The notes below the pieces were generated by a model, which was not told where the DNA came from, made no database searches, and was given only the letters and a program-made list of their open reading frames with translations. The position numbers and the translations under genes are program-made. From assembly GCA_937914675.1 (NCBI GenBank), contig CALDOC010000512.1, positions 1 through 14,368 on the forward strand: a stretch of 14,368 nt of DNA. The letters are read 5' to 3'. This stretch comes from an uncultured Sulfurimonas sp. GTDB taxonomy: Bacteria > Campylobacterota > Campylobacteria > Campylobacterales > Sulfurimonadaceae. Position 1 is the first letter of the stretch. The number at the start of each line of letters is the position of its first letter. Positions 1 through 6,170 of this stretch are shown here, one piece after another.

Positions 1-488
1 AAATAGACTCTAAAGGATTGCGCCGCGCCTGGTTTTAAATTTTTAGCGACGACAAACTCTTTTGTAATGGATTGCGGCTTGAAATCTAAATTATATCCGC
101 CAGTAAAAAAATCAAAAAAACCGCTTGGCTTGTAAAAACTACCACCTTTCACGTTTCCAGTCGCATGACCTTTGTTGACTATTTTTATCTCAAAAACAAC
201 CTCGCCAATAGTGTGTTCCCCCTCATTTTTCACTATTCCAGTGTAAATAATTTTTTCAATATTTAGCAATCGTTTATTTTTAAGCTTGTAAAGTTTTACT
301 ATTTTTGTATATTTATCAACGACCACTATAGAAAAAACCGAAAAAAGAGCTGTAACGAGAACAACCGATATAAGCATTGAAATAACCATTTTTGGGCGCG
401 TTTGCTTAAAAGATGATATGACTCCGTAAACGAACATAATAAAGATAATGGCTAAAACTATGAAATGCCAGTAATTAAAAAGTGTCAT
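1..488 (-). CDS. DUF2393-like membrane protein, C-terminus cut by window edge
   Basis: Open frame on the minus strand starting with ATG at 488 and running off the window at base 1 (162 complete codons, no stop). Its ATG overlaps the TGA of the upstream gene (ATGA), so the two are probably translationally coupled. Two hydrophobic segments near the N-terminus (about residues 8-26 and 34-57) are followed by a soluble domain, roughly 60 onward, rich in beta-type sequence with a VKNEGEHTIGEVVFEIKIVN stretch typical of an FxLYD/DUF2393-like extracytoplasmic domain. The layout of two membrane segments then a beta domain is the same as in the upstream neighbour, so the pair looks like a diverged tandem duplication. 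Function is unknown; the family name comes from recall of Campylobacterota proteins with this layout, not from a search. Confidence 0.8.
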   Translation of the reverse strand, partial: MTLFNYWHFIVLAIIFIMFVYGVISSFKQTRPKMVISMLISVVLVTALFSVFSIVVVDKYTKIVKLYKLKNKRLLNIEKIIYTGIVKNEGEHTIGEVVFEIKIVNKGHATGNVKGGSFYKPSGFFDFFTGGYNLDFKPQSITKEFVVAKNLKPGAAQSFRVY

Positions 489-997
489 TTGCAACTCGCT
501 TCTATTGAAATGTTATAATCTTTTGTATATGTAAAAGGCTCAATAATTAGTTTAAATTCCACTTCTTCGCCCTTTAACACGCCCTCTTTGAGCATCGACT
601 TTTTTGTTAACGTCTTAAACGAGTAGATATAATTTTTGAGCTGATTCTTACTAGTCTTATGAACGTGAGCCGTTATCAGGCAACTTTGGAAATCTAAGTT
701 TGATTCATTTTTCAAACTGCCTTGCACAACTATCGCTGGCGTAAATAGTAACCTTTTTTGGGATAATAACGTAGTTGTGTGTTTAAAAAGATACTCATGC
801 ATCTTTACGTATCCAACAAAAGGTCCAATAAAAATAGCTATGAAAGAGAGAGTCATCATAAAGATCGCCAAACCCCTCTTTCTTCTCAAAAGAATCGCTA
901 AAATTATAAAAAATAAGAACAAGAAGAAGACGCTACCAAAAAGAATGTAATCATAAGTGATTAATCCTTGAAGAAACACGCTTATCTTACTCTTCAT
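485..997 (-). CDS. DUF2393-like membrane protein
   Basis: A 170-residue protein with two predicted membrane helices (about 17-38 and 43-63) separated by a short basic loop (RRKRG), then a soluble domain of about 100 residues containing VVQGSLKNESNLDF, a beta-strand/turn pattern seen in DUF2393-type proteins. The basic loop suggests the hairpin loop is cytoplasmic and the C-terminal domain periplasmic. The ATG at 997 directly abuts the stop of hisIE (998-1000), and its own stop overlaps the start of a second protein of the same layout. It is therefore part of the ilvE-SPFH-hisIE transcription unit. No catalytic motif is visible and the function is unknown; conserved placement in an operon is the only hint. 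Confidence 0.85.
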   Translation of the reverse strand: MKSKISVFLQGLITYDYILFGSVFFLFLFFIILAILLRRKRGLAIFMMTLSFIAIFIGPFVGYVKMHEYLFKHTTTLLSQKRLLFTPAIVVQGSLKNESNLDFQSCLITAHVHKTSKNQLKNYIYSFKTLTKKSMLKEGVLKGEEVEFKLIIEPFTYTKDYNISIEASCK

Positions 998-1678
998 CTA
1001 AGCGTTTCTTGAATTTTTTTCCGCAATTCCACTTATGTCAAATCTACGCGCCAACTCTTGCTTTATTCTATCGGGAGAGACGTTTTTAGCGGCGAGCGCG
1101 ACGAGCATGTGGTACGTCAAATCCGCCGCTTCGTAAACCATCTCGCTCTCATCGCCGTCTTTGTACGCGAAGCAAAACTCTCCCGCCTCTTCAACGACTT
1201 TTTTAAGAATTGTGTTGTCGCCTTTGGCGAAAAGTTTTGCGGTCCATGATTTTTCGGGGTCCGCGTTTTTGCGTTCTTGTATCGTGTGGTAAAGGGTGTC
1301 GACGACGCCGTAAGCTTCATCAACGTTTATTTCCACTTCAGAGGTGATTTCGCCACTCTCAAGTTCCGTAAAGAAACATGAACGACGCCCAGTATGACAA
1401 GCCACTCCCTCTTGCGTCACTTTAATCAGGAGAGTGTCGTTATCGCAGTCGACGTTAAAGGAGTGAATGGTTTGAATATGTCCGCTACTTTCGCCTTTTT
1501 TCCATATGCGCTGTTTGGAACGTGAAAAGTAATGGGCTATTTTCGTACTCAGAGAGAGTTCAAGCGCTTCTTTATCCATAAACGCCATCATGAGAACTTC
1601 ATTGTTTTGAACGTCTTGCACAATCACCGGAAGAAGGTCTATCTTCTCCCAGTCTATTCTATTTATGATTTCTTGCAT
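998..1678 (-). CDS. hisIE: Bifunctional phosphoribosyl-AMP cyclohydrolase / phosphoribosyl-ATP pyrophosphatase HisIE
   Basis: Fused enzyme for histidine biosynthesis steps 2 and 3: the HisE domain cleaves pyrophosphate from PR-ATP and the HisI domain opens the adenine ring of PR-AMP to give ProFAR. The N-terminal HisI domain (about 1-110) shows the metal-binding DCDND (D77, D79, D81) and CHTGRRSCFF with zinc-ligand cysteines C94 and C101 beside C78. The C-terminal HisE domain (about 125-220) is MazG-like, with VVEEAGE (E163, E164, E167) and EAADLTYH (E183, D186). At 226 residues the length is normal for the fusion. The ATG at 1678 lies 2 bp after the SPFH stop and lacks a clear Shine-Dalgarno, so it probably depends on coupling to the upstream gene. 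No other his gene is in the window. Confidence 0.96.
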   Translation of the reverse strand: MQEIINRIDWEKIDLLPVIVQDVQNNEVLMMAFMDKEALELSLSTKIAHYFSRSKQRIWKKGESSGHIQTIHSFNVDCDNDTLLIKVTQEGVACHTGRRSCFFTELESGEITSEVEINVDEAYGVVDTLYHTIQERKNADPEKSWTAKLFAKGDNTILKKVVEEAGEFCFAYKDGDESEMVYEAADLTYHMLVALAAKNVSPDRIKQELARRFDISGIAEKNSRNA

Positions 1679-1680
1679 AA

Positions 1681-2766
1681 TTATTTAGCTGTTGTTCTCT
1701 GTTTGATATCTTTCGTGTCAACCCAAATGTTTGGAGTTGAGCCACCAGGAGTTAAGAAAATTTTGGCGTCTTTGTTTTCACGAAGCGCGTCATTGAATTT
1801 TCCTTGAACTTTTAACTGTTCCAACTCTAGCAGTTCTCTCGTTAAGGATTTCGCGATTAATATGTTCGCTTTGGCTTTTGCGTCCGCTTCGATGGTTACG
1901 GCGTCGGCCTTACCTTTCGCTTCGATTCTAGCTTGTTGCGCGACGCCTTCGGCTTCGGCCGCGCGTTTTAACGCTTCTTGTTTAACGCGTTGAACGTCTT
2001 GTTCGGCTTTTTGAACCTCTTGTTTGGCTATTTGAACGCGCTCAATCTGCTCTTTTACTTTTGTTGGCAAAACGATGTCGCGAAGCTGAACCGATTGAAG
2101 CACGGCTGGAGAGTTTGTAAGACTTGCCACGCTTTTTCTAATCCCTAGTTCTATCTCAGCCGCAATGTCGTTTCTCATTTGCGTCAACGCTTCGGCGTCG
2201 TACTTTCCAACAACGTTGCGAACTACGTCGCGAACGACTGGATTGATGATTTTATCTTCCCAAGAAAAACCCCAGTTGGAAATGGTTTGCGCCGCAAACT
2301 GAGAGTTTAGTCTGTATTGCACCGTCAGTTCTATGGAAACGGGTAAACTTCTTTTGTCAAGAACCGTAACCGCCGGTTTTGTCATGATTCCCGAAGCTCC
2401 GGTATTGGACTCTATGCGAGAAGCGTAATTTATGATGCGAACCTTAGTGTCTACTGTATAAACTTTTTGAATGATGGGAATTATGAAATGAAGACCTGGC
2501 AAAAGCGCTTGATCTTGATACTTTCCGTTGGTGCTTAAGATACCGCGTTGTCCTTCCTCTATAATCGTAAAAGGTTTAGCCAAAACAAGCAAAACTACGA
2601 CTGCAACGATGAAATAAATTATTCCCGACTTTCCACCAATCTTAAAATCTATATTTGGCATTTGAGGACCTTTTGGTCCGCCACCGCCACTTCCACCCGT
2701 TGATTTTTGAGACCCATTGTCTTCACTCTTTTTTTTGTTGAAATAATCATTCATATCCGATGCCAT
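1681..2766 (-). CDS. SPFH/prohibitin-family membrane protein (HflK/HflC-like)
   Basis: A 361-residue membrane-anchored SPFH protein. A polar N-terminal tail with a glycine-rich stretch (about 24-33) precedes one membrane helix (about 48-64). The SPFH domain (about 65-240) begins TIIEEGQRGI and contains LLPGLHFIIP, as in prohibitins and HflK. A charged coiled coil with Ala-rich EAEG/EAKGKAD repeats (about 240-300) leads to a short tail. Such proteins form ring or cage assemblies at the membrane, often scaffolding or restraining FtsH-type proteases; that role is family knowledge and is not shown here. A purine-rich AGAGAG ribosome site precedes the ATG at 2766. Only 42 A/T-rich bases separate it from ilvE; the same ilvE-SPFH neighbourhood occurs, as I recall, in Campylobacter jejuni (Cj0269c/Cj0268c). 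A later in-frame Met (residue 5) is a less likely start. Confidence 0.93.
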   Translation of the reverse strand: MASDMNDYFNKKKSEDNGSQKSTGGSGGGGPKGPQMPNIDFKIGGKSGIIYFIVAVVVLLVLAKPFTIIEEGQRGILSTNGKYQDQALLPGLHFIIPIIQKVYTVDTKVRIINYASRIESNTGASGIMTKPAVTVLDKRSLPVSIELTVQYRLNSQFAAQTISNWGFSWEDKIINPVVRDVVRNVVGKYDAEALTQMRNDIAAEIELGIRKSVASLTNSPAVLQSVQLRDIVLPTKVKEQIERVQIAKQEVQKAEQDVQRVKQEALKRAAEAEGVAQQARIEAKGKADAVTIEADAKAKANILIAKSLTRELLELEQLKVQGKFNDALRENKDAKIFLTPGGSTPNIWVDTKDIKQRTTAK

Positions 2767-2808
2767 GTTTTCTCTCTTTTTTTTAATTTTTTTTTTACAA
2801 CTATATTA

Positions 2809-3729
2809 TTAATCTACGTAAGTCAGATAATGCTCGTACTTGGCGTTTCTACCAAACACTATGTCGAAGTAGGCGCTTTGAATTTTTTCAGTCATCTCTC
2901 CTCGAGAGCCAATGCCAATGTCTCTTGCGTCAATGTGAGCGACTGGAGTGATCTCAGCGGCCGTTCCAGTCAAAAACGCTTCATCGGCGATATAAATTTC
3001 TTCTCTCGTAATGCGACGACGAGTCACTTTAATGCCCATGTCCTCAGCCATTTCGATAACCGTTTTTTGAGTTATGGAAACTAAGGCGTTGTCGCTAGGC
3101 GGAGTAATCAACTCGCCATCTTTAATCATAAAGAAACTAGCTCCGCTCGCTTCGGCCACGTAACCTTGGTCGTCAAGTAAAAGCGCCTCGTCATAGCCAC
3201 AATCAATGGCTTCATATTTCGCCATTTGAGAGTTTAAATAGTTTGCCGTGGCTTTGGCTTTTCCCATGTTTGAAGTGTTCGACGGACGAGTCATGGAGAC
3301 TATCTTAAGTTTAATTCCTTTTCTCATACCCTCTTCGCCAAGATAAGCGCCCCACTCCCAAGCGGCGACCACCGTCTCTACTGGAACGTGTTTATGATAA
3401 ATTCCCATAACTCCATAACCTAAAAACGAAAAAGGACGAATGTAAACGTTATCGCCTGTAAATTCGTTTTTTCGGACTAGTTCAATCTGCGCCGCGTTTA
3501 ACTCTTCAATGCTATAAGGGACGTTTATCATAGTCATTTTTGCAGACTCAAGAAGCCTTTTAGTATGATCGTTTAAACGAAATATCGCATAACCTTTTTC
3601 AGTTTTATAGGCCTTTGTTCCTTCTATAACACCATTTCCATAGTGAATTGTGTGAGTTAACACATGCACCTTCGCGTCTTCCCAAGCCACAAATTTTCCA
3701 TTCATCCAAATATATTTGGCTGCGTCCAT
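2809..3729 (-). CDS. ilvE: Branched-chain amino acid aminotransferase
   Basis: PLP-dependent fold-type IV transaminase for the last step of valine, leucine and isoleucine synthesis, using glutamate as amino donor. The Schiff-base lysine lies in KATANYL, aligning with the KAGGNYL motif of E. coli IlvE. The cofactor glutamate lies in EASGASFF, followed by the phosphate-binding TGTAAEITPV. Early motifs HVLTHTIHYGNGVIEGTKAY are typical. I chose the ATG at 3729 (306 residues) over ATGs at 3741 and 3735: a GGAG sits 6 bases before it, and this start puts the lysine at 159 and the glutamate at 193, the numbers of the E. coli enzyme. It is the first gene of a minus-strand operon, divergent from a desaturase. 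A palindrome overlaps its likely promoter. Confidence 0.95.
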   Translation of the reverse strand: MDAAKYIWMNGKFVAWEDAKVHVLTHTIHYGNGVIEGTKAYKTEKGYAIFRLNDHTKRLLESAKMTMINVPYSIEELNAAQIELVRKNEFTGDNVYIRPFSFLGYGVMGIYHKHVPVETVVAAWEWGAYLGEEGMRKGIKLKIVSMTRPSNTSNMGKAKATANYLNSQMAKYEAIDCGYDEALLLDDQGYVAEASGASFFMIKDGELITPPSDNALVSITQKTVIEMAEDMGIKVTRRRITREEIYIADEAFLTGTAAEITPVAHIDARDIGIGSRGEMTEKIQSAYFDIVFGRNAKYEHYLTYVD

Positions 3730-3735
3730 AAACAT

Positions 3736-3739
3736 CTCC
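3736..3739 (-). promoter_or_regulatory. Ribosome binding site that decides the ilvE start
   Basis: GGAG on the minus strand, 6 bases before ATG 3729. It lies inside the longer reading that would begin at ATG 3741, so it argues for the shorter protein. Confidence 0.65.
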
Positions 3740-3756
3740 ATAGTTTGATAATTGCC

Positions 3757-3776
3757 GCCATTTTACCTAAAATGGC
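3757..3776. repeat. Perfect inverted repeat between ilvE and the desaturase (operator candidate)
   Basis: Arms GCCATTTTA (3757-3765) and TAAAATGGC (3768-3776) match perfectly around a 2-bp centre, giving a 20-bp dyad. It overlaps the probable -10 of ilvE (TAAAAT on the minus strand, 3760-3765) and lies 34 bp upstream of the desaturase -10. A dimeric repressor bound here would block ilvE and could also act on the divergent gene. The regulator cannot be named. The 2-bp centre is too short for a stable RNA hairpin, which favours a DNA-binding site. Confidence 0.5.
3760..3765 (-). promoter_or_regulatory. Probable -10 element of the ilvE operon
   Basis: TAAAAT on the minus strand, 30 bases upstream of the ilvE ATG at 3729, giving an expected leader of about 24 bases. 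No convincing -35 is seen. It lies within the inverted repeat. Confidence 0.4.
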
Positions 3777-3809
3777 ATTTATGTAGTATTAACTCTAAGT
3801 TTTTTTATA

Positions 3810-3815
3810 TATAAT
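3810..3815 (+). promoter_or_regulatory. Probable -10 element of the first desaturase
   Basis: TATAAT preceded by a T-rich tract (about 3800-3807), the usual look of a Campylobacterota housekeeping promoter in which a clear -35 is missing. It lies 31 bases upstream of the GTG start at 3847. Confidence 0.55.
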
Positions 3816-3835
3816 TTCGTCCATTAAATATTATT

Positions 3836-3840
3836 CAGGA
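3836..3840 (+). promoter_or_regulatory. Ribosome binding site supporting a GTG start
   Basis: CAGGA with 6 bases to GTG 3847. An ATG at 3845 overlaps the GTG (ATGTG) but is in another frame. The desaturase frame has no ATG nearby, so the GTG is the best start. Confidence 0.6.
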
Positions 3841-3846
3841 ATAAAT

Positions 3847-5013
3847 GTGCCAAACTACGCGAACTACACGGACGTTAATCAAGCCCAACTGCAAAAAGAC
3901 ATAGACGCTATCAAAAAAAGCATCGGAGCGACGACGCAGGAAGATTTTAAACACTTGCGAAAACTAGAACTTTGGGGAAGAGCTTCCACTCTTTTGGGAT
4001 TTGCTCTCATTATCGCCATTTCAATTTTAAGCGCGACGCAAACGGGCATCGCTCCTTTCGCGTTCTGGGCGATTGGCATAGTGGCGGCGATACTTATAAG
4101 CACCGGAAACGTGGCGAGATGGGCGAACGTGACGCACCCCATCTTGCATGGCGCTTACGACAAAGTCCCAAACATTCCATTGAGATACACGAAAGCCGGC
4201 TACGCCAAAGGCAATCGAAGATGGATAGATTGGTTGGATTGGATCAAACCCGACGCCTGGGCTTTTGAGCATAACATCATGCATCACTACCATTTAGGCG
4301 AGCTTGACGATCCCGACAACGTGGAGAAGAACCTTGAATGGTTGCACAAAAAGAAAATTCCAATGTTCTTTAAATATTCGGTGGTTTATATTTTCGCCGC
4401 GATTTGGAAACTAGCGTATTACGCGCCAAACACGCTCAGAATTTTAGAAAACAAAGAGCGTCAAGCCAGAAAAGAGCCGGACATAACTCATTACGACATC
4501 TCGCCATTGACAAAAAATGGGTTTGAACTTTGGAAAAACTACATACTGCCTTACGGCCTTTTTCAGTTTGTTTTTTTGCCATTGTTATTTTTCCCGCTTG
4601 GAGCGCAAGCGGTACTCAACGTTTTCATATTGTTAGTCACTGCTGAAGTCTTCGCAAATCTTCACTCGTTTTTAGTGATAGTCCCCAACCATTCGGCGGA
4701 AGACATTTACCAGTTTTCCACGCCGCACAAAACGCAAGGCGAGTACTACTTGAGACAGATCATGGGAAGCGTGAACTACAACACGGGAAGCGATCTCATA
4801 GATTTTGGGCATGGCTTTTTAAACTACCAAATAGAGCACCACCTCTTTCCAAACATGCCACATAGTTTTTACCAAAAAATGCAACCCATAGTAAAAGAGA
4901 TATGTAAAAAACACAACCTCGAATACAGACAAGAGAGCGTGTTTAAAAGAATTTTAATGACCGTTGATTTGATGGTTGGAAAAACGAAAGTGCTTCGCGT
5001 TGATGGGGTCTAA
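3847..5013 (+). CDS. Membrane fatty acid desaturase, front-end type
   Basis: A 388-residue integral membrane di-iron desaturase. The three histidine boxes are HPILH (97-101), HNIMHH (142-147) and QIEHH (328-332); replacement of the first His of box 3 by Gln is the mark of front-end (delta-5/delta-6-like) and sphingolipid-type desaturases. Further histidines in NLHSF and PNHS (273, 282) lie before the third box. Hydrophobic segments occur at about 46-63, 70-86, 175-192 and 233-272. No cytochrome b5 domain is fused, so electrons must come from a separate donor not seen here. It should introduce a double bond into acyl lipids in the inner membrane; the position and substrate are not readable from sequence. 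It is divergent from ilvE and convergent with a second desaturase of the same class. Confidence 0.9.
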   Translation: MPNYANYTDVNQAQLQKDIDAIKKSIGATTQEDFKHLRKLELWGRASTLLGFALIIAISILSATQTGIAPFAFWAIGIVAAILISTGNVARWANVTHPILHGAYDKVPNIPLRYTKAGYAKGNRRWIDWLDWIKPDAWAFEHNIMHHYHLGELDDPDNVEKNLEWLHKKKIPMFFKYSVVYIFAAIWKLAYYAPNTLRILENKERQARKEPDITHYDISPLTKNGFELWKNYILPYGLFQFVFLPLLFFPLGAQAVLNVFILLVTAEVFANLHSFLVIVPNHSAEDIYQFSTPHKTQGEYYLRQIMGSVNYNTGSDLIDFGHGFLNYQIEHHLFPNMPHSFYQKMQPIVKEICKKHNLEYRQESVFKRILMTVDLMVGKTKVLRVDGV

Positions 5014-5018
5014 ACCCC
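5005..5018. terminator. Small hairpin around the first desaturase stop codon
   Basis: GGGGT (5005-5009) pairs with ACCCC (5014-5018) around a 4-base loop that contains most of the TAA stop. It sits in the 12-bp space between the two convergent stops and could help end transcription from the plus side. There is no U-tract after it, so its role is uncertain. Confidence 0.3.
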
Positions 5019-5025
5019 TATCTTC

Positions 5026-6015
5026 CTAGTACTCTTTTAAGGCGTCGTTTATTTGAACGTACGCCTGTAACGGAGTTGTTTCAAAGTACTTGATATTGTA
5101 TTTATTCGCAAAATTTCTAGTCATCTCCTGAACCTTTAAAAGGTTGAAACGCGGAGCTTTTGGAAACAAATGATGTTCTATCTGAGTGTTTAAACCCCCA
5201 TAAAACCAATGCACAAACGCTCCGCCCGTAAGTGAACGACTCCCTCTCATCTGCATTTCCATCCACGAAAGCTTTTTTCCCTCTTCCAAGTCAAAAACTT
5301 CACAGCCCAAATGGTTGGTGATAAAACCGAAAGCGAGCCAAGGGGAGAGCGTAAAGTTAAGAGTCAAAAAAACAATAGTGGCCTCGCTAGTCGGAAGAAA
5401 GTAAAATATCGACCCCCAAATCAAAGGCCAATGAGTAAGCATTAAAGTCAACTCGGCCCATAATTTGCGCTTTATCGCGAAGTTGTAAGACTGCGCGATG
5501 AAGGCGCCATACATAAAAAACATCGCGCCCCAAAAAACGACATGTTTATACTTTTTAAGAAAAGAACTATTGCCTTTGTTGTTGGGAGTGAAAGCGCCGT
5601 CAAGCGCCAAAATGTCCACGTCTTTGTCCACTACGTTACACCATGTATGGTGATTGACGTTATGTTTAAAATCCCACCATGACGACGAGTTGCTTAAAAT
5701 CAAAGCTGAAAATGGATAACTTAGTTTAAAAGAGAGCGATTTGTTTTTAAAGTATTGTAAATGAAGGACGTCATGAGAAACGAACACCGCGCGAGTAAAA
5801 ATAAGCGTCATAAACAGACCCAGCCCGAGAGCGGACCAAACTCCGCCTAGCCCGAGTTCATTCCAATTTGCCGTTATGTAAAAAACCAAAGCCATACTCA
5901 ATAAGACGGCTATCATTTCTACGCTTCCACGAACGGGAACGCGTTCTAACAATCCAGCGGAACGAACTTCCGCTTTTAATTCATCAAAATTGTCAGGGTA
6001 TGGAGTTCTTGACAT
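5026..6015 (-). CDS. Membrane fatty acid desaturase, front-end type
   Basis: A 329-residue di-iron desaturase with HDVLH (81-85), HNVNHH (118-123) and QIEHH (278-282). The Gln in box 3 again points to front-end-type chemistry. Membrane segments lie at about 33-49, 57-80, 158-175 and 190-230. There is no cytochrome b5 domain. Outside the boxes it differs strongly from its convergent neighbour: box 1 to box 2 spacing is shorter by about 8 residues and the protein is about 60 residues shorter. It is therefore a distinct subfamily, not a recent duplicate. The ATG at 6015 has a strong AGGTGG six bases upstream and a TATAAT about 30 bases upstream. The neighbouring pair suggests two-step desaturation or control of membrane fluidity, which is inference. 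Confidence 0.9.
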   Translation of the reverse strand: MSRTPYPDNFDELKAEVRSAGLLERVPVRGSVEMIAVLLSMALVFYITANWNELGLGGVWSALGLGLFMTLIFTRAVFVSHDVLHLQYFKNKSLSFKLSYPFSALILSNSSSWWDFKHNVNHHTWCNVVDKDVDILALDGAFTPNNKGNSSFLKKYKHVVFWGAMFFMYGAFIAQSYNFAIKRKLWAELTLMLTHWPLIWGSIFYFLPTSEATIVFLTLNFTLSPWLAFGFITNHLGCEVFDLEEGKKLSWMEMQMRGSRSLTGGAFVHWFYGGLNTQIEHHLFPKAPRFNLLKVQEMTRNFANKYNIKYFETTPLQAYVQINDALKEY

Positions 6016-6044
6016 TTATAACCACCTGTGTAAAATTTATAATA

Positions 6045-6050
6045 ATTATA
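6045..6050 (-). promoter_or_regulatory. Probable -10 element of the second desaturase
   Basis: TATAAT on the minus strand, 29 bases upstream of ATG 6015, in a very A/T-rich stretch. The ribosome site AGGTGG lies between it and the start. Confidence 0.5.
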
Positions 6051-6083
6051 ACAACAATATACTAAATATTTATATAACTTCAT

Positions 6084-6127
6084 CGTCGCCATATTGTCAC
6101 CAAGATGTTATATTTGTGAAATATAGA
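6084..6127 (+). promoter_or_regulatory. 11-bp direct-repeat array (Pho-box-like) upstream of the lipoprotein gene
   Basis: Four units begin at 6084, 6095, 6106 and 6117, each 11 bp apart, with cores CGTCGCC, TGTCACC, TGTTATA and TGAAATA. The second unit shares the 9-mer TGTCACCAA with the array before the DUF3450 gene. The array ends 5 bp before a TATAAT at 6133, so the last unit occupies the -35 position, where no TTGACA-like element exists. The 11-bp period and TGTCA core match the known organisation of PhoB binding sites (CTGTCAT repeated every 11 bp, in place of the -35). The first and last units are weaker matches. Binding by another OmpR-family regulator remains possible. Confidence 0.6.
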
Positions 6128-6132
6128 GCGTA

Positions 6133-6138
6133 TATAAT
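6133..6138 (+). promoter_or_regulatory. -10 element of the lipoprotein gene
   Basis: TATAAT within TATATAAT, 32 bases upstream of ATG 6171; a CGGAG ribosome site lies at 6158-6162. The absence of a -35 together with the repeat array suggests an activator-dependent promoter. Confidence 0.65.
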
Positions 6139-6170
6139 TCTATCAAAATAAATTTTACGGAGATTCTTAA

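Noticed and set aside
2767..2808. Terminator in the T-rich gap between ilvE and the SPFH gene
   Set aside because: The minus-strand transcript here is A-rich, not U-rich, and no stem precedes it; it is better read as an A-rich leader with a ribosome site.
2707..3084. Plus-strand open frame of 125 codons opposite ilvE and the SPFH gene
   Set aside because: It spans two well-supported minus-strand genes, has no ribosome site and its translation resembles no protein; it is a shadow.
3845..3847. ATG at 3845 as the desaturase start
   Set aside because: It is in a different frame from the desaturase; GTG 3847 is in frame and has a CAGGA at correct spacing.
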